Notes under the pieces: model-generated
The model's database searches: none
What the model was told of the DNA's origin: nothing
The model's input: only the letters and a program-made list of their open reading frames with translations
NCBI GenBank assembly: GCA_030041515.1
Contig: JASHNS010000098.1
Coordinates: 1-64,000, forward strand
Direction of reading: 5' to 3'
Length of the DNA stretch: 64,000 bases
From: Acidobacteriaceae bacterium
Lineage (GTDB): Bacteria; Acidobacteriota; Terriglobia; Terriglobales; Acidobacteriaceae
Program-made: the position numbers and the translations under genes
Part shown: piece by piece, positions 26,911 to 36,098 of the stretch
Layout: every line of letters begins with the position of its first letter
Numbering within the stretch: position 1 is the first letter of the stretch

Positions 26911-28944
26911 GTGGCTGGCCCTGACCAAACAACCCTTCGCCGTCCCCCCCACGATGCGGCGGCTCCCTCGCAGACTGCGCTTTTCTCCACGCCCCGCAAG
27001 GCCTGGACGCTGCTGCTTCTCGTTTTCATTGCCGTTTATTTCGCCGCGCTCTTCTCGCCGGCCCTGCTCGACGATGCCGATGCATCGCACGCCCAGGCGG
27101 CGCAGCACATCCTCTCCAGCGGCGACTGGGTCACGATGTACGTCGACGGCATTCGCTACCTCGAAAAGCCGCCTCTGCCCTACTGGATGGCCGCCGTCGA
27201 CTACACCATCTTTGGCCAGAATGTCTTCGCCACACACTTGCCCATGGCCCTTGGCGTGCTCGGCTGCGCCATCCTCATCTGGTTCTGGACGCGCCGCGCC
27301 TGGGGCGATCGCGCTGCCTTTTACGCCGCTCTCGGCCTGTTCACATCTGTCGGTGTCTTCCTTTTCACGCGATTCTTTATCCCGGAATCGGTTCTGACTT
27401 TTTTCGAGATCCTCGCCCTCTGGTGTTTTCTCACCGGGCTCGAAGATCGCAAGCCGCTTCGCCTCTGCTTCGCGTATGCAGCCGTCGCCGTGGCACTCCT
27501 CGCGAAAGGGCTCATTGCGCCCGTCTTCTTCGTCGCTGCCCTGGTGCCCTGGCTCATCATCACCGGCGAGTGGCGCCGCTGGCGCGAATTCCGCCTCTTC
27601 ACCGGCCTGCTTGTCTTCCTCGCCATCGGCGCTCCCTGGCACATCCTCTGCGGCCTCGCCAATCCCGACCATGGCCACCCGGTCGGCAACGTTCCCCACC
27701 CCGGCAACGTTCACGGATTCTTCTACTTCTATTTCATCAACGAGCACTTCCTCCGCTTCCTCGGCAGGCGCTATCCGGATGACTATAACCGCCAGCCCTG
27801 GTTTGTCTTCTGGCTCGGCCAGCTCATCTGGATCTTTCCCTGGAGCCTGTTCATCCCCGTCGCTCTCCGCCGCGCATGGCGCAATCGCCGGCTCTTTCTG
27901 GCCGATCTGCGCTACTCCTCGACCAACACCATCCAGTTTCTCGATCCGAAACTCACCGCCTCGGAATCCTCCACGCTCGCTGCACGCCTCCGCTTCCGCG
28001 CGCGCACCAGTCTGCTGCTGGCCCTCTATGCGGGCTTCATCCTCGTCTTCTTCTCCATCTCCACAAATCAGGAGTACTACACCTGGCCGATTTATCCGGC
28101 CGTGATCATGCTGATTGCCGGCGGCCTCGCCATGGTCGAGGAGTCTTCCGACACGAACCAATCCGCATCACGGTGGATACAGGCGGCCCATATCGCCTTC
28201 GTTGTCCTCGGATTGCTGGCGGCCGCGGCGTTATCCTACGGCCTCTGGGAATCGCGCCATCTCCCCTACATTGCCGATATCGGAACGCTGATGGCTCACC
28301 GCGATGTCGGCGGCTATACGTTATCGCTCTCGCATTTCTTCGACATCACCGGCAATGCCTTCGCGGCGCTGCGCCTGCCCGCCGTCATCGCTGCCGTCAC
28401 GTTTCTGCTGGGACCTCTGGCCGCGTGGCGCCTTCGCCGCCGCGCTCATCCCGTCGAAGCCACCGTCACCGTCGCCCTTACCATGGCGGCCATCCTCATC
28501 GCCGCTCACATCGCCCTGGCCCGATTCCAGCCCATGCTGTCCTCAAAAGCCATGGCCGAGACCATCAACCGCATCACCGCGGAACCGGGCAATGCCAACG
28601 CCCAGTTCATGATTTATGGCGACCAGTCCGAGGCCTCTTCAATCATTTTTTACACCCATCGCCCCGCTCTGCTCGTCCATGGCAAGACCTGGTATTTCCA
28701 GCCTGGCAAGGAAGACCATGGCGAACTCTTCGGCTCCTCCATGATCTGGGGGTCTTGCTATCCGGACGCGCCCCACATCTTCCTCAGCGATCAGGATCTG
28801 CTCCGCCTGTGGGGGACTGGTCCGCTCCACTTCCTCTTTGTCCCGCAGAAGTACCACCGCCATGTGAAGCAGTTGCTCGGTAAACGCCTCTTCAGGGTTC
28901 AGGAGCTCTCCGATAAGACCCTCTACGCCGACCGGCCCCTCTGA
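26911..28944 (+). CDS. ArnT-like glycosyltransferase (GT39/GT83 family)
   Basis: A 677-aa inner-membrane glycosyltransferase of GT-C fold that would transfer a sugar from a polyprenyl-phosphate donor. The first periplasmic loop has the catalytic-type motif LLDDADASHAQAAQHIL, followed by RYLEKPPLPYWMAA, the ArnT/PMT signature. About twelve helices follow, then a soluble periplasmic C-terminal domain. GTG 26911 is preferred because the upstream frame overlaps the divergent CHAD gene and lacks similarity. The acceptor may be lipid A or another envelope glycan; sequence alone does not decide. Confidence 0.85.
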   Translation: MAGPDQTTLRRPPHDAAAPSQTALFSTPRKAWTLLLLVFIAVYFAALFSPALLDDADASHAQAAQHILSSGDWVTMYVDGIRYLEKPPLPYWMAAVDYTIFGQNVFATHLPMALGVLGCAILIWFWTRRAWGDRAAFYAALGLFTSVGVFLFTRFFIPESVLTFFEILALWCFLTGLEDRKPLRLCFAYAAVAVALLAKGLIAPVFFVAALVPWLIITGEWRRWREFRLFTGLLVFLAIGAPWHILCGLANPDHGHPVGNVPHPGNVHGFFYFYFINEHFLRFLGRRYPDDYNRQPWFVFWLGQLIWIFPWSLFIPVALRRAWRNRRLFLADLRYSSTNTIQFLDPKLTASESSTLAARLRFRARTSLLLALYAGFILVFFSISTNQEYYTWPIYPAVIMLIAGGLAMVEESSDTNQSASRWIQAAHIAFVVLGLLAAAALSYGLWESRHLPYIADIGTLMAHRDVGGYTLSLSHFFDITGNAFAALRLPAVIAAVTFLLGPLAAWRLRRRAHPVEATVTVALTMAAILIAAHIALARFQPMLSSKAMAETINRITAEPGNANAQFMIYGDQSEASSIIFYTHRPALLVHGKTWYFQPGKEDHGELFGSSMIWGSCYPDAPHIFLSDQDLLRLWGTGPLHFLFVPQKYHRHVKQLLGKRLFRVQELSDKTLYADRPL

Positions 28945-28991
28945 CGCAGGCCCTGAAGCTGTGCGCAACTGCCAGGCCGTACATCTCCACG

Positions 28992-30248
28992 CTATTTGTT
29001 CCGCGAGATGTTCTTGTCCGCGTACATGCTTCGATCCGCCGCAATGCGCAGCATTTCGGCCGTCTCCGCGTCGTCGGGGTAGACCGCAATGCCAACGCTC
29101 GCCCCCACTGCCACCGTGTGCTTCTCGACCTCAATGGGTTCTTCCAGCAGCCGGATCAGAGCCTCTCCTACCCGCTCTGCGTCCGCGCGGCTGGTCGGAT
29201 CTTCCAGGATAATGCAAAATTCATCCCCCCCCGTCCGCGCCACGGTGTCGGAGCGTCGTACGCGGCCCAGAAATAGGCTGCTTACCCGCTGTAGCAGCAG
29301 ATCGCCAATATGATGCCCAACCGTGTCGTTCACCCTCTTGAAGTGATCCAGGTCGATCAGCAGCAGCGCCACACGCGTCCCGTTTCGCCGGGCCCGTTCC
29401 AGCGCGCTCGCAATCCGGTCGTGGAAGAGCCGCCGGTTCGGAAGTCCGGTTAGCTCGTCGTGCAGTGCCAGGTACTTGTTGTGGTCTACCTGCTGTTCCA
29501 GCAGCAGCAGGATCATGCCCACAGCCACCACATATTTCGGCAGGTTCCATACTTCGCTCTGCACGTGTATGCCCGGGAAATACGAATCCATGATCGGGCT
29601 TACGACGAACACTGCCGCCCACGCCGCGAAGCCCGCAATCGTGACAAAAGAGCCCGCCGTCGCGCGCCGGAATGCATACCAGAAGTGAATGCAGCAGCCA
29701 AAGTAAATCGTGAAGATCACGCCGTCGAATGCAAGGTCCGTCCCGTTCGGCGTCCGTTGCTGCACCGCCAGCAGAAACACCGCCAGTGCCACATTCAGCG
29801 CCATCAGCACCCAGCGCAGCGGGTGCGTGAATCCCCGGCGCATCGTCCACAATCCGATTGTCAGCGGCACCGCCCCCAGCAGGATCGCCGCTGCCGTCAG
29901 CGCCCACACCGTATGCGGAACCGTGGACATCAGGCTGATGTACAACGTGTTCCCGGCCAGCAGTGCCATCAGCATCCACCGGCTCGACGGCCGCTGGCGG
30001 TAGGGCACGCACGCCCACATGAACAGAATTCCGCCCCACGCCAGGGCATCCAGCCCGACTGTCGATGCCAGCGTGCCCCACGCTCCAGGCGCATTGTCAA
30101 ACAGAAATGCCGCAAAATGCAGCACGATCGCCAACCAGCCGGTCAGCCACAGCCGCGCTCCCCGCGTAAGCCCGCGCCGCGCCACAGACCCGAATGCGCA
30201 GGTCAGCAGCGCCACCGCGCACAGGTCCGGCAATGTGGTCCAGTCCAT
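28992..30248 (-). CDS. Membrane-bound diguanylate cyclase (GGDEF)
   Basis: A 418-aa c-di-GMP synthase. About seven N-terminal membrane helices (residues ~1-235) form a sensor region of unknown ligand. The GGDEF domain starts at HDELTGLPNRRLFHDRI, with LIDLDHFKRVND for metal binding and an intact RTGGDEF. An RxxD sequence (RRSD) five residues before GGDEF is the inhibitory I-site, so product feedback is likely. ATG 30248 is used; a TTG one codon upstream is possible. It is convergent with the glycosyltransferase and downstream of the lipoprotein gene. Confidence 0.93.
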   Translation of the reverse strand: MDWTTLPDLCAVALLTCAFGSVARRGLTRGARLWLTGWLAIVLHFAAFLFDNAPGAWGTLASTVGLDALAWGGILFMWACVPYRQRPSSRWMLMALLAGNTLYISLMSTVPHTVWALTAAAILLGAVPLTIGLWTMRRGFTHPLRWVLMALNVALAVFLLAVQQRTPNGTDLAFDGVIFTIYFGCCIHFWYAFRRATAGSFVTIAGFAAWAAVFVVSPIMDSYFPGIHVQSEVWNLPKYVVAVGMILLLLEQQVDHNKYLALHDELTGLPNRRLFHDRIASALERARRNGTRVALLLIDLDHFKRVNDTVGHHIGDLLLQRVSSLFLGRVRRSDTVARTGGDEFCIILEDPTSRADAERVGEALIRLLEEPIEVEKHTVAVGASVGIAVYPDDAETAEMLRIAADRSMYADKNISRNK

Positions 30249-30353
30249 CAAACCACCATCTACCTCTTTTCCTGATCCTTTACCATGTTACCGCTGAAGG
30301 GCTGCCGTTACGATAACTCCGCGTCGCATGTCCTGCAAAGATATTTGTTCAGA

Positions 30354-31250
30354 TTAATGCAGAACGCGCACATTTGCGCCCTTCGGGATCGTCACTGTAA
30401 ACGTGTCGCTGGTTACCGGCAAATTGACTTTTAGCTTCTCAAGTGTAATCAGAATCTGTTGCTGTTGCAGCGGCCAGCGCAGGGTAATGGTTCCCGGAAA
30501 TAACTCCGTGCCATAAGTCTGCAGCGGCCCGTAGAGCGCCTGTGTCTGAATTTGACCGTTCTGGTCGTAAACGTCTTCCTCCGACGGCCGCAGGTTGAGC
30601 CGGCTGAAGTGGATCACACGGTGCACCAGCAGCAGACTGCTGTCGCCCTGCCGGCTTTCCACCGTCAGCAGATACTCCGGCTCAATCTCCAGCTTCTTCG
30701 TCTTCGGGTCCACTACAGTGTTGCTGTCTCCCGTCACCGTCAGCAGATCATCCGGCCCAATCTTTGGTATCAGCAACGAATCGAAGAACATATACGGCCG
30801 CATGTTCTCGAACGAATTCGACGATTCCTCCCCAACCGCATTTGTCCCTTCCACCGCTTCATTTTTCGGCGGAATCCACAGTTTGAAGGTTTTCCCGTCA
30901 CTGGCCATATCAAACGCCTGCGTATGCACCACCGGAACGTAGCCGATGACCCGCAACGATTCCGGCTTCTGAATCCATATGTATCCGCTGAATGGAGCGA
31001 TGGTCTTCTCGCTCCCCTTCAGAGATCCGCCCTGCGTCGCCGTGAAGGTGACTGCCGCGAACATCGAGTTCACCGCATCGTATTGCTGGTTGATGATCTG
31101 CACCAGCTGCTGCGGCGTCGCCGTCAGCACATTCACCGGCATCACCGCCTTGGGCACCCGGCGCGTGTGCCAAAGGCACCCGGTCAGTGCAGGCAGAGCC
31201 AGCATCAGCGCCAGAGAGACTCCTTTTCGGATTCGCCGCCAGTCGTTCAA
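30354..31250 (-). CDS. Outer-membrane lipoprotein, LolA/LolB-like fold suspected
   Basis: A 298-aa lipoprotein with a signal peptide and lipobox ALTGC (Cys at about residue 25). The body begins with LVQIINQQYDAVNSMFAAVTFTAT and has repeated beta-strand-like segments (GYIWIQKPESLRVIGYVP), a pattern of LolA/LolB-like lipid-binding halves of a barrel. The only good start is a TTG at 31250; no upstream ATG is in frame. It follows mltG by 15 bp on the same strand, so both probably act in envelope assembly. The LolB-like role is inferred. Confidence 0.75.
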   Translation of the reverse strand: MNDWRRIRKGVSLALMLALPALTGCLWHTRRVPKAVMPVNVLTATPQQLVQIINQQYDAVNSMFAAVTFTATQGGSLKGSEKTIAPFSGYIWIQKPESLRVIGYVPVVHTQAFDMASDGKTFKLWIPPKNEAVEGTNAVGEESSNSFENMRPYMFFDSLLIPKIGPDDLLTVTGDSNTVVDPKTKKLEIEPEYLLTVESRQGDSSLLLVHRVIHFSRLNLRPSEEDVYDQNGQIQTQALYGPLQTYGTELFPGTITLRWPLQQQQILITLEKLKVNLPVTSDTFTVTIPKGANVRVLH

Positions 31251-31265
31251 TTCAGCATCCTGGAG

Positions 31266-32291
31266 TTATGGCCTTTCCTCGCTGTTCCCTTGACCCTTGC
31301 TGCGCGCCGCTCGCCGTACCGCCTCGCGATACGCCTGCACGTCTTTCCTGTGTTCATCCAGTGTCGCGGAAAAACGCGAGGTTCCGGAAGGATCCGCGCC
31401 CGCCGCTACAAAATACAGATAATCCGTCTGCGCTGGGTGCATCGCCGCTTCCAGCGATGGCACACCCGGATTGCAGATCGGCCCCGGAGGCAAACCGGTG
31501 TGCTGATATGTGTTATAGGACGACGCAGACTCGAGATCGGATTCGTAAATCGCTCCCCGATACCGCCCCTCCAGCAGCGCCGCGTAGATCACCGACGGGT
31601 CCGTCATGAGTGGCATGTCCTTCCTGAGCCGATTCACAAAAACGCTCGCCACCAGCGGACGCTCCGATTCGATCGGCGTTTCCTTCTCGACCAGCGATGC
31701 CAGCGTAACAACCCGGTGATAGTCCGACTTCAATCCGATCGACCCAGCCGCGTTGCGAAATTGCCCCACCATGGAAGCCACAATCTCTCGAGGTGTCGCC
31801 TGCGGATTGAATTTATACGTATCAGGAAACAGGTAACCCTCCAGACTCGGAGCCTGCGGATCGAGATCTGCCACAAGATCCGTGTCCTGCTTCGCGGCTC
31901 TCAGAAAAGCGCCCTTCGCCACCAGTCCCGCAGATTCCAGCCGCGCTCCTATATCGAAGATGTTCGACCCCTCCGGGATCGTAACGGTGATTGTGTAGAC
32001 GTCTCCGCGTTCCAGCCGGCTCCAAACCTCTTCCATCCGCGCCGGATGGTCGAAGCGGTACTCCCCAGCCTTTAGCGTGCGGCCCCGCACCAGCGCCAGC
32101 ACAACAAAAACATACCGGCTCCGGATCAGCCCCGCTTCCTTCAGCTCGCGCGCAATCCTGGCCGTGGACGTTCCCGGGGCGATCTGCACAAAAGTCGCCG
32201 TCTGCGGCCCAGCCGGCACGAGCACCGCGAAGACGACGGCGCCCGCCGCCGCCACGGCTATCACCACCAGCAGAAGGAAGAAACGTCGCAC
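31266..32291 (-). CDS. mltG: Endolytic murein transglycosylase MltG (YceG)
   Basis: A 341-aa single-pass membrane enzyme that cuts nascent glycan strands and sets their length. An N-terminal anchor (RRFFLLLVVIAVAAAGAVVF) is followed by a LysM-like subdomain and the YceG domain. The catalytic Glu is in ASLVEKETP, and SYNTYQHTGLPPGPICNPG is the family signature. GTG 32291 is preferred, with TTG one codon upstream possible. It is divergent from ruvX, a common neighbour of mltG in bacteria, and upstream of a lipoprotein gene. Confidence 0.94.
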   Translation of the reverse strand: MRRFFLLLVVIAVAAAGAVVFAVLVPAGPQTATFVQIAPGTSTARIARELKEAGLIRSRYVFVVLALVRGRTLKAGEYRFDHPARMEEVWSRLERGDVYTITVTIPEGSNIFDIGARLESAGLVAKGAFLRAAKQDTDLVADLDPQAPSLEGYLFPDTYKFNPQATPREIVASMVGQFRNAAGSIGLKSDYHRVVTLASLVEKETPIESERPLVASVFVNRLRKDMPLMTDPSVIYAALLEGRYRGAIYESDLESASSYNTYQHTGLPPGPICNPGVPSLEAAMHPAQTDYLYFVAAGADPSGTSRFSATLDEHRKDVQAYREAVRRAARSKGQGNSEERP

Positions 32292-32372
32292 CAATCCGAC
32301 AACCCGTTCCCTTTGATTCTCTAACTCATTGTAAGATGCTGGCTTTCTCTCGTGCTTGCGCTACGATGAAGA

Positions 32373-32807
32373 GTGCCGCCCCGCCTCCTCGGCCTCGACT
32401 ATGGCTCCCGCCGCATCGGCGTGGCCGTTTCTGACCAGCTCGGCCTCACCGCGCAGCCCGTGCTCACCCTCACCCGCAAAAGCCTTCGCCAGGACCTCAG
32501 GTCTCTCGGCCGGCTCCTTCGCAGGTTCGACTGTTCCGCCATTATTCTCGGGAATCCCCTGTATCTTTCCGGCGACCTGAGCCCCCAGGCCGCCAAAACC
32601 CAGGCCTTCGCCGAAACCCTCCGCGAATCCTTCGCCCTTCCCGTGCACCTCTGGGATGAGCGTCTCACCTCGGCCGAGGCTCACCGCCATCTCGATGCCT
32701 CCGGCCGATCCCGCGAAACCCACCGCGAAGTGGTCGACCAGGTGGCTGCCGTGTTGATTTTGCAAAGCTTTCTCGATGCCCAGCGCCCCCCCGGCGGCAT
32801 CGTATAA
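32373..32807 (+). CDS. ruvX: RuvX/YqgF putative pre-16S rRNA nuclease
   Basis: A 144-aa RNase H-fold protein of the YqgF family, involved in 16S rRNA 5'-end maturation and first described as a Holliday junction resolvase-like protein. Conserved parts are LGLDYGSRRIGVAVSD (catalytic Asp), ILGNPLYLSG, LWDERLTSAEAH and DQVAAVLILQ (second Asp). Start is GTG 32373; the nearby ATG 32365 is out of frame. The stop codon lies inside a perfect TATAAT, a possible greA promoter. Confidence 0.93.
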   Translation: MPPRLLGLDYGSRRIGVAVSDQLGLTAQPVLTLTRKSLRQDLRSLGRLLRRFDCSAIILGNPLYLSGDLSPQAAKTQAFAETLRESFALPVHLWDERLTSAEAHRHLDASGRSRETHREVVDQVAAVLILQSFLDAQRPPGGIV

Positions 32808-32808
32808 T
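32803..32808 (+). promoter_or_regulatory. TATAAT hexamer at the ruvX stop, possible greA promoter
   Basis: A perfect -10 hexamer whose TAA is the ruvX stop codon, 157 bp before the greA start. No good -35 is seen at 17 bp (CCAGCG), so this is a weak call. A small hairpin lies between it and greA. Confidence 0.25.
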
Positions 32809-32825
32809 CGAGAAAGAGACAGTAC

Positions 32826-32848
32826 CCCGGCCTTCGTTTGCCGGGTTT
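32826..32848 (+). terminator. Short hairpin terminator candidate after ruvX
   Basis: A 6-bp stem, CCCGGC with GCCGGG (32826-32831 and 32840-32845), and an 8-nt loop are followed by TTT. The stem is short, so it may instead be a leader hairpin of greA. Confidence 0.4.
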
Positions 32849-32964
32849 CCCATTTTCACGGTGATCCGTTCCTCCTTCGTCGCGTCGGACAACGTCCGCC
32901 GCGACTGCCAGTAGTTTTTGCTTCAGCGCGCAATCGGGGACCGGAATCGATAGCGACAAACTGC

Positions 32965-33453
32965 ATGCCCGAACACATTAAAAAGAAGCTTCAGGAAGAA
33001 ATTCGACAGCTCGAGCATGAACTGGCTCACGAGCTGCCCGCCGAAATCAAAAAGGCCGTCGCCATGGGCGATCTGAGCGAAAACGCCGAGTACCACATGG
33101 CGAAACAGCGCCAGGATTTCGTCAACGCCCGCCTCGGCCAGCTCAAAAAACGCATGGCCGAACTCGCTCTCGTCAATCTCGCGAACATCCCCCGCGATCG
33201 CGCCGCTTTCGGCTCCACCGTGCTCGTCTACGACACCGCCAAGGATGAGAAAATCGAGTACAAGCTCGTGACCAGCGAGGAGTCCGACGTGAGTAAGGGC
33301 CTCATCTCCACCACCTCTCCCATCGGTAAAGCGATTGTCGGTAAGCAGGTCGGCGACATGGCCACAGTCGTCACCCCCAATGGCAAGCGTGATCTCGAAA
33401 TCCTCAAGCTTGCCACCATCCACGACGAAGAGCAGGCCGAAGCCGGAAAGTAG
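32965..33453 (+). CDS. greA: Transcription elongation factor GreA
   Basis: A 162-aa factor that enters the RNA polymerase secondary channel and stimulates cleavage of backtracked transcripts. The N-terminal coiled coil (residues ~1-75) carries the acidic tip in GDLSENAEYHMAK. The C-terminal FKBP-like domain shows ISTTSPIGKAIVGKQVGD. The open frame extends 63 codons upstream, but ATG 32965 matches the family start (MPEHIKKKLQEEI). The CDP-alcohol phosphatidyltransferase gene follows 6 bp later, so they are probably co-transcribed. Confidence 0.95.
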   Translation: MPEHIKKKLQEEIRQLEHELAHELPAEIKKAVAMGDLSENAEYHMAKQRQDFVNARLGQLKKRMAELALVNLANIPRDRAAFGSTVLVYDTAKDEKIEYKLVTSEESDVSKGLISTTSPIGKAIVGKQVGDMATVVTPNGKRDLEILKLATIHDEEQAEAGK

Positions 33454-33459
33454 CGCCAC

Positions 33460-34206
33460 ATGGGCCGCGATCAACACACGCCGATCACCTGGACCAGCGC
33501 CTTCGGGCGCGCCTGCGGCGTTTTGCTCCAGGCCATCGTGAATGGCCTCTCCCTCACCCGCATTTCCCCCAACGCGCTCACCTTCATCGGCCTCCTCATC
33601 AACACCGGCGCCGCCGTCTGCTTCGGCTTCGCCAACCCCCACAACTACGTCCGCATGTTCCTCTATGCCGGCCTCATCATCATCGGCGCCGGCATCTTCG
33701 ATATGGTCGACGGCCGCGTCGCCCGTCAAACGCAGCAGGTCACCGTCTTCGGCGCGTTCTTCGATTCCGTCATCGACCGCTATTCCGATGTCGTTCTGTT
33801 CTTCGGACTGCTCGTCTTCTACGCGCGCGGCAACCGCCTCTTCTACGTCTTCCTCGCCGCGTTCGTCATGGTCACCTCGCTGATGGTCAGCTACACCCGC
33901 GCCCGCGCGGAAGCCCTCATCGGCAAATGCAAGGTCGGTTTCATGGAGCGCCCCGAACGCGTCGTCCTCATCATCCTCGGCGCCCTCTTCGAGCGCTGGG
34001 ACGTCATGGCCCCCGTCCTCTGGGTCCTCGCCGTCATCTCCACCATCACTGTCATCCACCGCGTCCTCTACACCTACCAGCAGACGCGCCATCTTGCGCC
34101 GGTCCGCGAGACGCCGCCTCTCATCCAGGCCGGCCAGACGATCGCCGCCCGTCAGGCCGACCCCCGTCCCGACCAGTTCCCCGCTCCCAACGCCCCACAC
34201 GCCTGA
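33460..34206 (+). CDS. CDP-alcohol phosphatidyltransferase family protein
   Basis: A 248-aa inner-membrane phospholipid-synthesis enzyme that joins an alcohol to a CDP-linked lipid with release of CMP. The complete signature D-x2-D-G-x2-A-R-x8-G-x3-D-x3-D is visible as DMVDGRVAR followed by GAFFDSVIDRYSD. About six helices surround it, and a soluble Pro/Gln-rich tail of ~35 residues ends the protein. The alcohol (glycerol-phosphate, inositol-phosphate or serine) cannot be fixed; the pattern is nearer to PgsA/inositol-phosphate types. It follows greA by 6 bp. Confidence 0.88.
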   Translation: MGRDQHTPITWTSAFGRACGVLLQAIVNGLSLTRISPNALTFIGLLINTGAAVCFGFANPHNYVRMFLYAGLIIIGAGIFDMVDGRVARQTQQVTVFGAFFDSVIDRYSDVVLFFGLLVFYARGNRLFYVFLAAFVMVTSLMVSYTRARAEALIGKCKVGFMERPERVVLIILGALFERWDVMAPVLWVLAVISTITVIHRVLYTYQQTRHLAPVRETPPLIQAGQTIAARQADPRPDQFPAPNAPHA

Positions 34207-34214
34207 ATTTTCAA

Positions 34215-34280
34215 GATGTCATCCGCAGCGAAGTTAGCTCGCATCAGCGAGCGAACGCAGTCGAAGGACCTGCATCTTCT
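34215..34280. repeat. Dispersed hairpin repeat, family A
   Basis: The left half GTCATCCGCAGCGAAG and right half GTCGAAGGACCTGCATCTTC surround a 6-bp stem, GCTCGC-ATCA-GCGAGC (34237-34252). It lies between two convergent genes. The halves match the copies at 15200 and 57510; the stem does not. Confidence 0.7.
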
Positions 34281-34342
34281 TTCCCTGTTGCTGCGACAGG
34301 GTGGTTGGTAACTCCTGAACCGCAAACCGTAGAGTCTGACAC

Positions 34343-35953
34343 TTACAGTTCCGGTAGTCCCTTCAACCTCGTTCGCAGAAATTTGTAGAAGATCTCCATC
34401 TTCGCAACCCGCGGCACCCGTTCCGGCCCGACCCTCGTTCCCAGCTCCTGGCATTCGTTTTCGCTGCTCCGAAACTCCGGCCACTCCGGCAATCCCCCAC
34501 CGTTCGGATCTCCCGTCTTCACGAAATCGCTCCAGTACCCCACCAGCGTCCGCGACAATGCGGCGTCACCCGGCTGATGGACCCACGTCGTCCAGAAATG
34601 CCGGCTCAGAAACATCAGCTCTTCCGAGTGGAACGCCCCCAGCTTTGCAAACGGCCCCGCACCCACATACGTGAAGCGATAGAGGTAGGCACTCTTCCCC
34701 GTCTGCGGCGTGTCTCGCGCCAGCAGCCACGCGCTGAAGGCAAAGTCGTAATCGCTGAACATCGTCCGAAACACGCCTGGCACCTCGCCATCTGTCTGCG
34801 CCGGATACGCCGCAAACACCCTTGCGGCAACGTCGCTCCCAAACCCCCGCTGCAGCCACGCATGGTATTCCGCCACAGTCTTCGGCCGATATGCCGTCGC
34901 GCCCACGATGGGGCTGGCAAAGATGGAAACTTCTTCCTCATTCGTGCCCACCATCACCGCCACCCGCGCCTGCTGACCCCGGGCGAACGTGATCCCCGGC
35001 TGCTCCGGCAGCATCCATCCATCGATCGTCGGCCCCAGGTCGAGATTCCCGTCCTTCGCCGCCGTCTCCAGAATCCGCTCCGCGGGAATCGCCCGCAGCT
35101 TCTCGAGCGCATCCGGCCCCGCCGTCACGCCTAAGTCCCCCAGCAAGTGCCCGTCGCTCGCCTCTTCCTCCTTCAGCTTCGGATAAACCGAGTCCACGCA
35201 CGTCCCGCTCTCCAGAATCGCGCCCTCGAACAATCCTCGCGCCAGCGGCGATGCCATCAGGAGGCAAACGTCCTCCGATCCCGACGACTGTCCCGCAATT
35301 GTCACCCTCTGCGCATCGCCCCCGAACGCCGCAACATTGCGCCGCACCCACTTCAAAGCCGCGATCTGGTCCAGATTCCCGTAATTCCCCGAAACCTGAT
35401 GGCGGGACTCGCCATTCAGCCTCGGACTTGCGAAAAATCCGAATGCCCCCAGCCGATAGTTCAAACTCACGACGACAATCCCGGTCTGCGCCAGGGTCGG
35501 CCCTAACCCTTCAGGCCACTCCCCGGACCCCTCCACATTCCCGCCACCATGAATCCACACCAGTACCGGCAGCTTCTTCGCCGGATCGAGTTCCGGCGTC
35601 CACACATTCACATATAGGCAAGCCTCGCTGGTCGGCATCTCCCGAACGCCCAGCATCTCCGGTAGCCAGGTGCTTGGGCGTTGCATGCAGGCCGGCCCCC
35701 ACACGGTCGCCGCGCGCACACCCGACCAGTGCGGAGCCGGCTCCGGCGCCCGCCAGCGCAGCGCGCCCACCGGCTGCGCGGCGTACGGGATGCCCAGAAA
35801 CTCCCCGCCCTGCGGCAGCCCCGTCAGAGGCACTCCCCGCACCACCCCGCTGTCGATCCGTGCTTCCGGCGCCCTGCCATGAGCCTGCGCCTGCGCCGCA
35901 ACAGCCAACGCCATCCACCCCGCCATCACCACGCCCAATCGCATCCGTCGCAT
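34343..35953 (-). CDS. Secreted type-B carboxylesterase/lipase
   Basis: A 536-aa alpha/beta-hydrolase of the carboxylesterase type-B family, exported by a signal peptide (ending near AVAAQAQAHG). Hallmarks are FLGIPYAAQPVGALRWR, the oxyanion segment WIHGGGN, and the nucleophile elbow GQSSGSE with Ser in place of the usual GESAG context. The acid and His of the triad are expected in EEEVSIFASP and KLGAFHSEEL. It probably hydrolyses esters of plant or microbial origin in the periplasm. A family B hairpin lies just upstream of its start. Confidence 0.9.
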   Translation of the reverse strand: MRRMRLGVVMAGWMALAVAAQAQAHGRAPEARIDSGVVRGVPLTGLPQGGEFLGIPYAAQPVGALRWRAPEPAPHWSGVRAATVWGPACMQRPSTWLPEMLGVREMPTSEACLYVNVWTPELDPAKKLPVLVWIHGGGNVEGSGEWPEGLGPTLAQTGIVVVSLNYRLGAFGFFASPRLNGESRHQVSGNYGNLDQIAALKWVRRNVAAFGGDAQRVTIAGQSSGSEDVCLLMASPLARGLFEGAILESGTCVDSVYPKLKEEEASDGHLLGDLGVTAGPDALEKLRAIPAERILETAAKDGNLDLGPTIDGWMLPEQPGITFARGQQARVAVMVGTNEEEVSIFASPIVGATAYRPKTVAEYHAWLQRGFGSDVAARVFAAYPAQTDGEVPGVFRTMFSDYDFAFSAWLLARDTPQTGKSAYLYRFTYVGAGPFAKLGAFHSEELMFLSRHFWTTWVHQPGDAALSRTLVGYWSDFVKTGDPNGGGLPEWPEFRSSENECQELGTRVGPERVPRVAKMEIFYKFLRTRLKGLPEL

Positions 35954-35998
35954 CGCCAGCTACCCTCGATTGTCATAGCCAGGAACCCCCACCGGGTG

Positions 35999-36034
35999 CC
36001 CACCCTTGTCGCCCGTCGTTGGCGACAGGGTGGG
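35999..36034. repeat. Dispersed hairpin repeat, family B
   Basis: A stem CCCACCCTTGTCGCC with its near-complement (one base missing on the right) and the 7-nt loop CGTCGTT, preceded by GGGTG. It lies between the esterase and DUF4440 genes. The architecture matches the copies at 17916, 55148 and 55204. Confidence 0.7.
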
Positions 36035-36098
36035 GATGACGATCACCACGAATCGCCACGCACGTCTTCCCTGTCCGCCTCCACGGCTGCGATTCAAC

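Noticed and set aside
26860-28161. Upstream extension of the CHAD frame to 798 codons
   Set aside because: The extra part overlaps the glycosyltransferase on the other strand and lacks similarity; CHAD begins naturally at 26859.
30552-32075. 507-codon plus-strand frame opposite the lipoprotein and mltG genes
   Set aside because: Antisense shadow with Arg/His/Gln-rich translation; mltG has complete family motifs.
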